Shown here: positions 36,228 to 47,999 of the stretch, piece after piece
Layout of the letters: every line of letters begins with the position of its first letter
How positions within the stretch are numbered: position 1 is the first letter of the stretch
Assembly: GCA_036873135.1 (NCBI GenBank)
Contig: JAPTYO010000017.1
Coordinates: 5,084,001 to 5,148,000, forward strand
Source: Clarkia xantiana subsp. parviflora
Lineage: Eukaryota; Streptophyta; Magnoliopsida; Myrtales; Onagraceae
DNA length: 64,000 nucleotides
Direction of reading: 5' to 3'
Position numbers and translations under genes: made by a program
Notes under the pieces: generated by a model
Database searches by the model: none
Told to the model about the DNA's origin: nothing
What the model saw: the letters and a program-made list of their open reading frames with translations, nothing else

Positions 36228-37895
36228 CATGCCCCCGAGTCAACCAATGGCCTAACCCTTGATTGACTCTATTTCAGGATGGTATGATACGCGCAATTTG
36301 AAACCGGGGTTTCGACCTTTCATCTGAGTGCCAACTTACCCATGGATGCATGTCTTCGACTCTGCCCCCTGCCTTATGAGATAGAGGAGTTGTAAACGTT
36401 AGAGTAGCACGGACGTATGCCTAAGCATGCGTCCGTCTGAGGCGGGAGCAATAAATCTATCTTTGCTACCGGCGTATACTTAAAAAATGCACACTCTTAC
36501 AAGGATGTAATACGAATGCAACTAAGTGACTTATGCTTCAAATTCGTGCCGGGATTCTATCTAAGTGAGTAAAAATTTAATTTTGGCTAAAAATTTTCCT
36601 AAGTATGGAATGCTCAAAAATAAAACTAACTTGATAGTTTTTCTAAGTATGGAGATATACTTAGCCATAGTTGAAAGGGATAAAAATGATGGTTTTTCCT
36701 TGGCCCTTAGATCTCATTTAAAGATAGATGGAGGGTGGTGATTAAAACCCCTTAAAAAACCCTATCATCTTTTCAAAATAGAGGAGAGTTAGAAAAATAC
36801 CTCAAAGAGTCACCATAGCCACCATCTTCCCTCTTCACTCACCCTTGGAGAGCAAGAAAAATTGGAGAGCACCCCCAAGGTTAGGGCCGGCCAGAATTTC
36901 GGCGAGAGACACGAAATTCCGGCCAGCAACTCCGGCGGGAAGAGACCACCAGCACGGGACAGAGCCGGCCGGTGGATTGGTGACGCGAGACGACGGCGTG
37001 GAGGCGAGACGGACCAGTGGCGGCGTGAAGGAGCAGCTGACGGAAGTGGAGCCTGGTCCGACGCAGGCGGTCGACGGCGACGTGACTCCCGGTGGCTGAC
37101 GGACGAAAGCGACGCGGTACGAGCTTGGCCGACGGAGGGCGGCGACCAGACGAGCAGCGGCGTCGGAAGGCTTCGACGGCGAGTTTACCTCCGACGACGG
37201 CAGCGCTAGCTTCGGCCAGAACAGTCGACGGCGGGACAGGGGGGCTCCGACGTGATCTGGGGCGGACTCCGGCGGCGAAAGGACGGCTGGGAGCGACTCC
37301 GGCGACGACGGAATTGGGACTCCGGCGAGGGGCTGATTTCCGGCAACGCTCAAATTCGAATTTCGGACCCGTTTATCACATCGGGTCGGGTTTTCCGAAG
37401 GTCCGCTCTTTTCCTTTCCGTTACCGCGTAAAACGTTGATTTTTGAATCGTTGATATTTGATTGCCGATGCTTGATTGCCGAAATTTGATCGAATGTGGG
37501 TAACCGTTGATAGTTGTGGATTTGGGGAAAAATGTTTGCCGGTCGTCCGGATATAGTTTCTTGTCCGATTGGACCATCCCGGTCTTGAATTTGATGTCGT
37601 ACCGCCGTTGGTGTGTTAATCTTTATTGGAGGGTATAATGGTAATTTTTTCCAAAACCCGACCTTAGGCTCGGATAAAATTATTCAACTTGGTTGTCGTG
37701 GTGTCCTTGGCTCATGTTGACTATCTTTGCTGGGTGTCTTTGGATCTGTGACTGTTGTCGTTGGTCGGGTGTTGGAATATTTCCGGTTCTTCGGAAATTT
37801 TTCTTGTCTTGATATTTGTCGTGTCGTGGCAGGTACTGTATACCTGGTGGTGTCCGCGCACACAGACTCTACAGAGGCGTCGCATCCTCCGAAGG
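36228..37895 (+). other. PPT side of D; probable promoter and 5' UTR of the antisense gene
   Basis: Starts with the polypurine tract of D (on the - strand). From about 36,840 to 37,440 it is strongly GC-rich with CGGCG/CCGGC motifs and open frames on both strands, which I treat as composition effects. A CACCATCTTCCCTCTTCACTCACC pyrimidine-rich leader lies at about 36,820-36,845. A TGTCGTGGCAG acceptor-like site occurs at about 37,830. This would fit a leader with an intron upstream of the antisense gene. No TATA box is clear. Confidence 0.45.
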
Positions 37896-40291
37896 ATGAG
37901 TGAGTTCCTTTTCTCTTCCTTTTTGGTCGCATTACTTCCTTTCCTATTGCTAGCTTAGTGTCGTGACCTTCGTTGGGGTGTTAGTCGAAATTTGATTCGT
38001 ACTTTGGGATTTCCTGCTACCTTTGCTTTAGGTCTTGCTACCCTGTCGGAGAACCATCTCACTAGGTCCGATTACAATGAACATGTTACCCTAGGAGATA
38101 TCTGTCCCCTAGATGAGCCTCTGTATCCTTTTCTCCCCTCCTTGGGGAATACTCGCGAGACGGTGACGGAGCCTCCTATAGGGAAGGTCGCCGTGTACCC
38201 CTCCCAGATCCGATTCGGGCTGAGGTTGCCTTACTGTGACGAGCTTATAGAGTTGAGCAGGTTCTTCAGGATTTCTCCTGTGAACCTTGCCCCCAGTGCC
38301 CTTCGTGTCTGGGTGGGCTTCCGGGTATTGTGCCATTGGTACTCCTGGAAGTACTCCCTCGTTCTATTCCGATGCTTCTACCGGTTCCAGTACCAGACGA
38401 AGGTGGGGTTTGCGAGTTTCGTAACTCGCCATCCGACCTTCAAGGATCCCCGATTTGCTGATTTCGGGTTGAGTGGGATCGAGTGGGATACCTCCCTCCG
38501 TTTCGTAGCCCGGAGTGACAATTCGGCCAGTCACTGGGCTAAGCATTACTTCTTCATTACGGATCGATACGTCACTTGGTTGGTCTTGAATGAGGATCGG
38601 TCCGATGGTTGGCCTGCTTTCGGAGAGTTCTCTTCGGTTGATTTAGAGACTATGAAGATCATTCACGAGAGCAACAGGACTCGGTCATACTGCCCCGTGT
38701 CCTTAGTGACTGAGACGGATCTTTACGAGGCCGGGATCAGTTTGACTCCTGACTCCGGGGGTTCGGTATGTCACTTGGTCTTTCCATCTTTATTTACCTT
38801 CTGCTCTTCCTTTGTAGGTTGGTTTCATGGAAAAACCTATAACGTGCAGGGAGCCCCTGTTGATCTGAGCAAGAGGAAGGCTCCTTCTAGTTCCGCTCTA
38901 AAGAAATCCCCCCTGCCTGGGAAGAAGGCTGGGGCCTCTGGTATGCTTTCTCCTATTTGCTTCTTTATGGTATAACTTATGTTTTCCTTATCTTGTTTTT
39001 CTTACCTTGCTAGGGCGCTCCCCCTTGGTGACTGAGAGGGTCGTCTCCGTTGGCAGAGATTCTGGACCTTCCAAGTCCAAGCCGCGGAGATCTGATTCTG
39101 AGGCCGGGGCCTCGGCTGCTAAGAGAAAGAAGGCCGTGGATCCTGCTTCGCCTACTGCTCGTCCTCCGACCCTATCTCGTGATAAGGAGATGGTGGTCGA
39201 AGAGGTGCCTTCCCTGGCTGACAAAGGGAAGGGACCTGCTGGTGGTGGTTCCCCTGCCCCCCAGCCGAGGGCACGGTCCTCAGGTATGATCTCTACCTTG
39301 TTGCTGATTCTTCTATGTTTATATTCTCCTTTGACTTGCTTTGCTTGTGTAGGTGGGCCTCCGACTTTAAGTCGGAAGGATTTCGCACGTCTTACTGATG
39401 AAGATGTTATTGGGTCTGAGTGGACTCCTTTCGCTAGTCTGAAGGAGTTCCACCTCGATAGCACCTCCTCTTTGCGGACTCCTGAGGTTGGCGTCCGCGT
39501 ACTCCGCGGCGCCATCCCCCCTGGCGATCGTGTTGCTCCGCCCAAGTCTCCCGGGGAGACTCGGCGCTTTGTTCAGGGGGTACTTTCTCGTTATGCACCT
39601 GTGAGTTGTTCCTTGCTTTCCTCTTATTACTTTCATAATGGATATCTTTCGGTTACTCATCCCTTGTTTGAATTGTTAGGGTATGTCTGACATGGTGAAC
39701 ATGTCCTCGCTCGTGCTCGAGTTATCTGACGAGAGGAAGACCCTTGAGGACAGCCAGGTCTCTCTCAAGGCGGAGGTCGCCACTGCTGCTGAGAAGGCGC
39801 GATTATCTGATTTGAGGATGCAGGAGCTCCGGGACCAGGTGTCCTTGCTTGAGACCACTGTGGGCAGTTTGCGTCGGGAAGCTGAGGTTGCAGCGTCGCT
39901 CCATTCTGAGGAGTTACGGAAGTTGGAGGCTAAGTGTCGGGCGGAGGAGAGGACTGTCGCGGTGTCTGAGTACAAGGCCTCCTCTGCCTTCACTGCCGAT
40001 TATAGCGCGCGTCTCACTCAGGAGATGAATCAGTTCGGTGAGTATCTGGTTGATCACATTTTCCGTATTGATCCTCAGTTCCCAGTTGGTGACCTTGGTG
40101 ACTTCGGGCCATATGCCACTGGTTACATGGCTGTTCTGAGGGGTCAGGCTGCTGTTGCAGACGAGCCTGCACCTGCCCAGGTGGATGCTACACCAGTGGA
40201 GATTGGTACCTCAGATTCCTCCTCATCATCTCTATCTGCCGGTGGTTCAGCTTCAGGGGGTGAGGGTGACTCCCCTGAAGGTTCTGACTGA
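37896..40291 (+). CDS. Spliced antisense gene of element D (Transposase_28-like, coiled-coil)
   Basis: Reads opposite to gag. Proposed exons: 37,896-37,899, 38,032-38,940, 39,014-39,283, 39,353-39,600 and 39,680-40,291, giving 2,043 nt (680 residues plus stop) with every junction GT-AG and in frame. The N-terminal third (FRISPVNLAPSALRVWVGF ... SWKYSLVLFRCFY) resembles the 'putative gypsy type transposon' domain (Transposase_28, PF04195) seen in plant retroelement proteins. The middle is Ser/Pro-rich with a basic AAKRKKA patch, a possible nuclear signal. The last exon has a long Leu/Glu/Lys-rich coiled coil (about 39,700-39,960) and an acidic-serine tail. A further optional intron, 38,766-38,849, would also keep frame. 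Function unknown; it is not a known catalytic transposase. Confidence 0.72.
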
Positions 40292-40675
40292 TGTGTTTAT
40301 CTCATGCTATCCTTGTATATATAACTATACTCCTTCTCCCCTTTAATGGGTTGAGTGTCTTTTGAGATTGTGATGGTGTTTGTTGTTACTTTCCTTTGCC
40401 GCATTGTGTTGTTGACTACGTGGTTCGCTTGCCTTTACACTATTGCTTCTCATGCTTTTGTATATATCCCTTTGGTTATGGGCTCTTCTCTTGGTGTGTT
40501 TCCTTTACTTGTCTTTCTTTCGTGTTTTCCTTCATGTCATACCTGCCATTTCATAAAGAAAAAACATTACTTGTTCTTCACATTATTTTACTTAGAAATT
40601 TCTTTCTCATGGTATCCTTCTGAGCATGGTGTGATGATCTCTTCTGATACCCCTTACACGGTATACGTTGTACTG
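40292..40675. other. Segment between the antisense gene and the tandem array
   Basis: T-rich, no convincing gene. It is probably the 3' UTR of the antisense transcript. The open frame 40,355-40,819 (+) is hydrophobic only because of pyrimidine-rich codons and runs into the array. I do not call it. Confidence 0.5.
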
Positions 40676-41450
40676 TTAGACCAAAGATACGCTCTTGGTG
40701 GGCGTCGAAATCTGTTCACGAGACAGGCTCTCGGACGGCACTTAACGTTTCACAGGATAGGCTCCCGGAGGGCTCAGGTTAGACCAAAGATACGCTCCTG
40801 GTGGGCGTCGAACTGGTAGTTTGAAATCTACCTCAAGATACGCTCTTGGGGGCGTCGAACTGGTAGTGTTTTTTCTACCTCAAGATACGCTCTTGGGGGC
40901 GTCGAATCTGGTAGGTTGCAAATCTACCTCAAGATACGCTCCTGGGGGCGTCGAATTCGTAGTTTTTGGAAACCACTCTCAAGATACGCTCTTGGTGCGT
41001 CGAATTCGTAGTGTAATAACTACTCTCAAGATACGCTCTTGGGGGCGTCGAAGGTCGTAGTATGAACACTACTCTCAAGATACGCTCCTGGGGGCGTTGA
41101 AGTTCGTAGTTTTTGGAAACCACTCTCAAGATACGCTCTTGGTGCGTCGAATTCGTAGTGTAATAACTACTCTCAAGATACGCTCTTGGGGGCGTCGAAG
41201 GTCGTAGTATGAACACTACTCTCAAGATACGCTCCTGGGGGCGTTGAAGTTCGTAGTTTTTGGAAACCACTCTCAAGATACGCTCTTGGTGCGTCGAATT
41301 CGTAGTGTAATAACTACTCTCAAGATACGCTCTTGGGGGCGTCGAAGGTCGTAGTATGAACACTACTCTCAAGATACGCTCTTGGGGGCGTCGAATGTCG
41401 TAGTATAAGAACTACTCTCAAGATACGCTCTTGGGGGCGTCGAACCTGTC
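40676..41450. repeat. Tandem array of ~49-bp units with a 147-bp higher-order period
   Basis: About 13 units share AAGATACGCTCTTGGGGGCGTCGAA followed by a variable linker. Three consecutive units form a 147-bp block repeated about three times (marker AGTTTTTGGA at 40,961, 41,108 and 41,255). The linkers are small inverted repeats: GGTAG...CTACC in early units and GTAGT...ACTAC in later ones. The array lies between the 3' ends of the convergent antisense gene and gag ORF. Confidence 0.9.
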
Positions 41451-41710
41451 ATTGACTTGAAGTCATATCTGTGTAAGGATAACTTCGTGATTATACCACT
41501 ACATTCACTGGAAAATACTTTTGAGTAACTTCTACTCCCTTAGGAGCATTCATGTTTTTTGTATACTTGGGATGCCTTGGTGCACCAAGACATCCTTTGT
41601 AGGAATCAAAGATAGTTGTAGAGTTGGAGTAACTTCGTGAGTTCTCCTTCTCCAAAGTTGTTTTTTGAAAAGCTTGTAAAGCTGAAATATGCATAATGCT
41701 AAATATGAAA

Positions 41711-44700
41711 CTAAGGATATGGGGTGGTCACTGTGTCTGTTGCCATGTATTCCTTGAAGCCTCCGTTGTAAATCATTTCTTCCACTTCCACCTTCAACAC
41801 CATGCAGTTGTTGGTTTGATGCCCCCAGGTCTCATGGTACTCACACCAACCCTGTGCATCTCTTCCTAGGAAGGCCTTGCCTTCCTCCCTGCATGTTGGT
41901 AGCTCTTGCTTGAGGTGCTTGTGTAAAATTTCTTCTATGCTGAGTGTGAGGGGTGTGAATGTGAAATTGACACTTCTTCCCAATGTGTCCATTTCTCTTC
42001 CTCTCTTCGGAACTTCATCCAACTGCTCCGCTTCCTGTGCAAATGCCCTGTCCAGTCTTGCCTTGAGCTCTCTCATTGTGCTCGTCATGACCATCTCATA
42101 GAGCCCTCCATAGGCCCCGAATGAGTTTGGATGCATGTTTCTAATGAATGCCCTTACTGCTTCTCCCCTTGTGATGTCCATGTTGGCACCATAATTGAAG
42201 AATCTCTGGAAATAGCTTGATATAGACTCCCGCGGCATTTGCTTGATATCATCTATGTAGCGGAAGCCTCTTAGGATGGAGTTCCTTGTTCTGTTCCCTA
42301 TTATGGTGTCTGGCTGCCAGGGTATGGATGTCACCTTCACAGCCTTGCTCCTGTGTCTCCTTGTAGGCACTGTTTGAAAAAACTGCCTGCTCAGACGGAG
42401 TGTCACTCCACTCCTCCTCCTTCCTTGCCTTTGTCTCTTTCCCCTCCTTCTTCTATCCTGGTTGGCTCCTACCATGACCACATCCACTGTGTCTGTCCCG
42501 TGTGATCCACGTCTCATTGAGTTGATGTAGCATTGCCTTGCAGTGCGTTGATCACCCAGGACCTCTCCAACCCCGTTCTCCGTGATGTACTTCAGCTTCT
42601 GGTGAACAGTGGATGGCACTATTTCATATGGGTTTATGGTTGTCCTTCCTAGGATCCCATTGTAGGCTCCCAGGCTTTCAACCACCAAGAAATTGACATT
42701 TACCTTCAGCTGGGTCCATCCTTGGCCCATGGTTACTGGTAGGGTTATCATTCCCAGGGGGTAACTTGTTGCCCCTGAGAAGCCAACTAGAGGGAAGTTG
42801 ACCGGTTTGATGTCTGCTTTGGTTTTCCCTATCTCCTCTAACACTCTCAAGCTTAGGAGGTCAGCTGAGCTGCCCCCATCCACCAAAATTCTCTTTACAT
42901 CAAAATTGTCAATATCTAAAGTAATAACTAGAGCATCGTCATGTGGAAAGACGATGTGGCTTTTGTCCTTCTCCGAGAACTCGATCTTCACTTCTTCCCC
43001 TTCTCTTGGCCTTTTTCTCCACCTTGGCACTGAGCTTAGCTTGGATGCATAGACCTCTCTTGCATTAGCAGTTGGGCCACCCGATGCTACTCCTCCATGT
43101 ATCATATTTATGACTCCTTTTTTGTTGGGTGGAGGGTTGTAGTCTATCTTTCCCTTGCCCTTGTCTTTCTGTGATGGCCCTAGTTGCATACTGTTGCCCC
43201 CATGGTCTATGAATTGCTTCAGTTCTCCTCTCTGGACGATGTTGTTTATGCTTAGCTTTAGGCTAAAGCATTCATTTGTGTCGTGACCATAAGCCTCATG
43301 GTTGTCACACCATCTATCCTTGTGATTTCCCACCATTGGGGCTCTCCACCTTGCAGGGGGTGACCAAAGCTTTTGGTTCCGCATCTCTCTAAGTACGGTG
43401 GCTGGAGTGGCGTTCAGTGGGATGAACTTAATGACGTTTATTTCTCTAGCCTTTAAGGGTTCACCCATTTGGTTTCTTTGCTGTGGCGGACGCCATTCCT
43501 GCTGCCTTGCATGCTGCGGTGCCTGGGGTGGCTTGCCTTTGTTTGGCTTTTGATTATCCTCCTTGGCTGCCTGGATTTTGGCCTTCTTGCTTGCCCTGTG
43601 CCTTTCAAGGTCGATATGCGTTTTAACTCTTCCTGCAAGCTCCTCCAAGGTGCTTGCTGGCTTTTTGGCCATCTTTTCAGCCAATGTTGACCCAAAGCGA
43701 CCTAAGTTTCTGATGAAGGCTCGTATAATCTCCCCTTCGGTGATGTCTCCCTGGATGTCTGCAATATTCTGGTTGAACCTAGTATAGTAGCTGGCCAGGG
43801 ATTCATCGTATTCTTGTTTCACATCATCAATGGAGCCTGTTCCCTTGAGAAGTTTCCTCTCCCCTAGGTATCTCTGCAGAAACTTAGCTTTTAGCTGCTC
43901 CCATGAGTGGATGCTCTCAGAGGGTAGGCTGAAGAACCAATGTGAGGCCACCCCTGATAGGGTGTTTGGGAACAAGAGTGCCTTGTACCTTTCATCAGTG
44001 GTCCTCCCAAATAGGGAGGCCTCATGCTGTTGGATATGCTCTAGGGGGTCTCCCTTCCCATTGTACTTTGCAATTTGCACTGTGTGCAGGGAGTCTGGCA
44101 CCCTGTTCATCTCCAGTTCCCTTGTGAAAGGGTGGTTTGTCTTGTCACTTAGACAATGCAGGCTGGGTTTCTTTGACTCATTCAATTTCCGGGTTATCAT
44201 GGCTTCTATCTCCTCCGGGGTGATCATCACCTGCGCCGGAGTATAATCCCTCTGATACCCACTGTAGTTGTAGACTGGGCTTACTGGGTTCCCTTGTCCA
44301 TGCTGGTATGGACTATAGGTGTACCCTTGGTACACATGCTGGGGTGTTTCATGGAAGCCTTGCCTCCTTGGAGGTCTTGCTTGTCTTTCCTCCCCAAGTG
44401 GGGTGTAAGCCCTGTTGCTCTACTGTTGCCTAGGAGGCACGAATTGTTGCCTTCCCTCTGGGGGTGGCTCCTGGTAATATCTTCTTTGTTCCTCTCGCTG
44501 CCCTGCTCGAGGGTGCGAGTAGTGCTCTTCTGTTGGGATCTGCTCCTCTTCATGAGCTTCAGTGTAAGTCCCTTGGGTGTATGCCGGCCTTGCATATGCT
44601 GTGTGGGCGCGGTTGCCATCTCTCTGTGCCGGCATCCCATACGGGTACCTTTGGGGTTGCTCTTCATAATAGTATCCCTCAGGGGGTGCCGTGTTGTGGG

Positions 44701-44959
44701 AAGGCACTCCCTGTTGTTCTCTTTCTCTCTGTGGCCTTCTTGCCCGGGGGGTGGAGGCTGTGGAGGACTCAGCCCCAGCTGGGCGTGAAGGTCCTCCCTC
44801 CTGGTTGTTCTGTTGTTGAGGAGGCTGTGGTATTTCTTGGGGCTCTGGATGCATTGACTGCTTCCCAGGGTTAGGCTGCCTCTCTGGGGGTATGGGCTCT
44901 CTCCTCCGCCCATTGCCCCCGGGTGGGCGTTGGTGCCTAGACACCCTACTGTTCGTCAT
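41711..44959 (-). CDS. Gag-protease-gag-like ORF of element D, one internal amber codon
   Basis: The frame starts at 44,959 (MTNSRVSRHQ), 40 bp after the PBS, and runs to 41,711. A single in-frame TAG at 44,420-44,422 divides it into 179 and 874-residue open parts. The N-terminal part is Pro/Gln/Arg-rich. Counted from 44,335: retrotransposon gag core at about 85-215 (YNGKGDPLEHI, SWEQLKAKFLQRY), a W-C-x2-H-x3-G-H-x-T-x2-C zinc-type motif at 342-356, aspartic protease at about 455-600 (LVDGGSSADLL at 484-494; YNGILGRTTIN), then a second gag-like segment (about 690-874) with its own zinc-type motif at 830-844. No RT follows. In standard gypsy elements gag is single, so this is a fused or recombined product. 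Role: particle formation and RNA packaging if read through. Confidence 0.85.
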
Positions 44960-44997
44960 AGCTCGTGTAATAGCCAGGCTTTCTGTCCGAAGCCTAC

Positions 44998-45009
44998 AGA
45001 CGGCGCCAA
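44998..45009 (-). other. Primer-binding site of element D
   Basis: On the - strand TTGGCGCCGTCTG follows the 5' LTR within one or two bases. TGGCGCCGT matches the complement of the plant tRNA-Asp 3' end, used by Tat/Athila-type gypsy elements. The match beyond the ninth base is poor. Confidence 0.7.
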
Positions 45010-45010
45010 G

Positions 45011-45846
45011 TGTTAGGTTATGAGATCTGGGTCAACGGGTGGTCGGCTTTGATCTCGCTCCTTACTGGGGATGTATGTGATCCGGTATTCCTGAGTTGCC
45101 CTGTCCCAACCTATGTCCTTCCTTCCTTCCTTCCTTCCTTTGCTTCTTCTCTCCTTCTACCCTGCAGAAGGGGCAGTACCAGACACGGAGGGGGGGGGGG
45201 GGTGGTGCCTGGTGAACCCTCTCCGATGCCTAAGTCAGTATTCTTCTTAGAGAGATAAACTAGAGAGATGTCAGAGCAAAGTAATCCAAATTGCCAAGAT
45301 GCCCAAATGAGTTGTGAAGGTGGGGTATTTATAGGCAACGGTGTCATTAAGGTGGCTTAATGACATCGTTTAACCTATAAACACAATTAATTAACCTTTA
45401 AGTGCATAATTAAGACCTTAGGATACGGAGAAGGTAGGCGACGTGAACCGGGTGTGGATGTCCGAAAATGGCGCAGGGGCCCTTGGGGGGGGGGGGGAGA
45501 AATCCGACCCCCAAGGGTAGGGGTTGGGTGAGGGCACCCAACCCCTCCTAGGGAGGATGGGGTTGGCCAACCCCATCCCTCCTAGGAGAGATCAGGTTGG
45601 CCGACCCGATCTCTCCTAGGAGAGATCGGGTTGGCTGACCCGATCTCTCCTAGGGGAGGTCGGGTGTGGCCACCCAACCTCACCTAGGTGAGTTTACCTT
45701 GGCCGGACGGGCGCTTCGGCCCCGTCCGAGCCGTTGATGTTCTTGCGAAGTGTTCGGGTTGAAGTTTCGATTTATAAACGTTAATGGGACGATAAAAATA
45801 CAACGGTTTGGAAGTCAACGGGTTCAAATTGGGCGTATATCCATCA
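45011..45846 (-). repeat. 5' LTR of element D
   Basis: 836 bp. Near-identical to the 3' LTR except for one missing palindrome unit, a shorter (CCTT)n run (45,117-45,141), different poly(G) lengths and a few substitutions. The inverted repeat before the TATA box is intact (45,342-45,365). The low divergence suggests a fairly recent insertion. Confidence 0.9.
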
Positions 45847-45851
45847 ACACC

Positions 45852-46111
45852 TACTGGGAACAAGGGCAGTGCTAGAACCTTGGCCTACAACCTTTCTTGG
45901 ACGACCTCTCAGCCTCGGAACCAAGTTGGTTAACCCACTCCCACTAGGAACAATGGGTAGCTATGGGATTATTGGATTTTCATCCAGCGGTTCGGCAACG
46001 TGATTATCAGGTTCAACTTGATTCGCACCTGCAGCAACAGTGATTTGTGTGGTAGGATTGGCTTCTCCCACTGGATTTACTATGAAAATGTCCCAATCTT
46101 CATTTACCATT
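45852..46111 (-). other. Copia C spacer segment between elements D and E
   Basis: Internal Copia C sequence from the gag-RT spacer, with TCCCACT (AGTGGGA on -) motifs as in A and B. It ends in the 39-bp segment TGGATTTACTATGAAAATGT... that also occurs, slightly altered, to the right of element E. Confidence 0.75.
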
Positions 46112-46724
46112 TGTTAAGTCTGCTTCCACTTGGGTAGCTTCGGCCTTCTTTTCCACGAACGGGCTCTAGATGTGTGTACAGGGACGGGTACACCGCGATC
46201 CCTGAAACACGATCTTCGAACTTAATCTTCAACTTCCTCGAACTTAGTCTCGAAATCCGGATCCTGCACAAGGGGCATTAACCAGCGTGGGAGAGGGGGG
46301 ATGCTGGTTGGGCCCTCTCCGACGCTCAAGTCAAAATCTTCTAGAGAGAGAAAGCCTTTTAGAGAGAAGTCAGAGCATCCAAAGTCCAAAATGAGGGAGT
46401 TGAATAAAATGGGAGACCTAAGCCCCTATTTATAGGGAACCTAAGGATCATGCCCAGTTTTGAATGGCTTGATGTCGGTATGAAGGAAAAACTATAACGT
46501 CATCAGGGTGGACTATGCGTACACTGACTTCTCGCATTTGGAAAATAATCGGGATAAGCGCGCGGAGAACGTCGGTAATCGGGAAGTCCCTCGGTCCGGG
46601 TACTGCGCGTATTCCGAACCGTTTTTGGACTTGGGTGTCCGCGGAAGAGTTCTTTTACGTGTTTTGGAGTATTTTGCGAGGCCCGAAATGTAAATACGAA
46701 CCCGAATTGGACAGATATCTAACA
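46112..46724 (-). repeat. 3' LTR of element E
   Basis: 613 bp. Followed on the right by GCCCCCGAGTCAAGCAGCGG, the complement of a polypurine tract similar to that of D. It lacks about 60 bp present in the right outer LTR, lost between two AATCC/GGAA-like repeats. Confidence 0.88.
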
Positions 46725-47990
46725 CTTGCCCCCGAGTCAAGCAGCGGTTCAAAACCCATACTTGACTCTTTTTAAGATAAGATATTCGTCCAATTTAGGT
46801 TCGGTACTGACCTCAGGGATGGCCTGTTTTTCAATTCGAGTGTTGGGATCATAAATTTAACCAACTTCAATTTTCCGTCGTACGTACGTAATCTGTTTAT
46901 AGGGTTAGCGTAGCGGACAATATACGTATAACAACATGCAATTAACGATATATTCGCAATATCATGTAATGAGAGAAATACTCGTAATAATAAAGAATTT
47001 CACAATATGATAATATCATGGTACATGATGTAAACATAAAACATGTTGTCAACATGTAGATGACGATATAGAAAATGGATGACGTAATCATGCAATAAGC
47101 AAAACACTAAGAATAATATGAAATTGGAGAGCATGTTCGTAATCATGAAGCATAATGTAAACGTGAGACATGATGTAAACATGAAATTCATACTTAGATT
47201 ACAAAAATAATCATGTAACGATCATAAATAAGAATCATGCATGATAAATTCTATGTACGTAATATGTAATAATAATTACGTGTAGTGTGTCATGAAGCAT
47301 TGTGTGATATGTATGCAATATGAACATAGGAGAGATGCAAAGATGCTTGTAAAGGTTGCTAAAGACTTATATGAAAATATATGAAAGTTTAGTCCTTAGC
47401 AGATGGTGTAAACACTATTAATGAAAATTAGGAGAGAGAATACTCATTATCTTACATCCTTTATAGATAAATCTCCAAGAAGCTCTCTATTCTTGATGAA
47501 GATGAAACTTTTGAGATCATAGGTTTGGAGTAGACACACCATAGTTGATATAAATTGGATTCCGGTGTGGCACGTGTCAATTCGGACTTGCTTCGTATTG
47601 GTGAGTTCAATTTCGTATATGGTTGGACCTTTCGTAACTTCGTTTGGCCTTGATTTAGTCTCTAAATCACCATGTACCTAGCTTACCTTAACATGCATAC
47701 AAGGTGTTTGATAAAATGCATTAGAATTCTTAGCCTCAAATGATCGGTAGTTGTACGTACATGGCCGTCAATGGTTGTATGTTGGTAATGATAGCTTAGG
47801 CAATGTACCTTGAGTATCATGTATAGTCTGTCGGTCATTGTCTGCAAACATGCTAAAACACTTAGAAAATATTTTAACAATTTCTAATGCTTGTTACCAT
47901 AGATGACGTCGTATGAGCTTTGTCGATAAGCGTCGTAGGAATGCTTAGGAGGTATTGTGTAGAAGTTGATAATAGCTACTTGATGCATGC
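46725..47990. other. AT-rich 3' internal region of element E
   Basis: Polypurine-tract side, then AT-rich DNA with many CATGTAA/ATGTAAAC-type short repeats (about 46,960-47,340). No gene seen. Confidence 0.5.
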
Positions 47991-47999
47991 AATCCATCC

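Larger units (their letters stand above)
35351..45846 (-). mobile_element. Gypsy-type element D, 10.5 kb, lacking RT, RNase H and integrase
   Basis: LTRs at 35,351-36,227 (3', 877 bp) and 45,011-45,846 (5', 836 bp), TGTTAGG ... CCATCA, with a perfect 5-bp duplication ACACC (35,346-35,350 and 45,847-45,851). Order on the - strand: 5' LTR, tRNA-Asp-like PBS, gag-protease-gag-like ORF, 147-bp tandem array, antisense spliced gene (+ strand), GC-rich segment, PPT, 3' LTR. The layout recalls Tat-lineage gypsy elements, some of which carry an antisense ORF near the 3' LTR. Pol is absent, so it would depend on another element. Confidence 0.9.

Noticed and set aside
36835..37440. Overlapping GC-rich open frames on both strands (up to 172 codons)
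   Set aside because: High GC lowers stop frequency; Gly/Arg/Ala-rich translations on both strands without any motif. Treated as leader sequence of element D.
40929..41372. 147-codon - strand frame with repeated RILRVVSKNYE units
   Set aside because: By-product of the 147-bp array; no start context and no similarity to a known protein.
44294..44788. 164-codon + strand frame rich in Leu, Ser and Cys
   Set aside because: Shadow of the Gln/Pro-rich gag N-terminus on the - strand.
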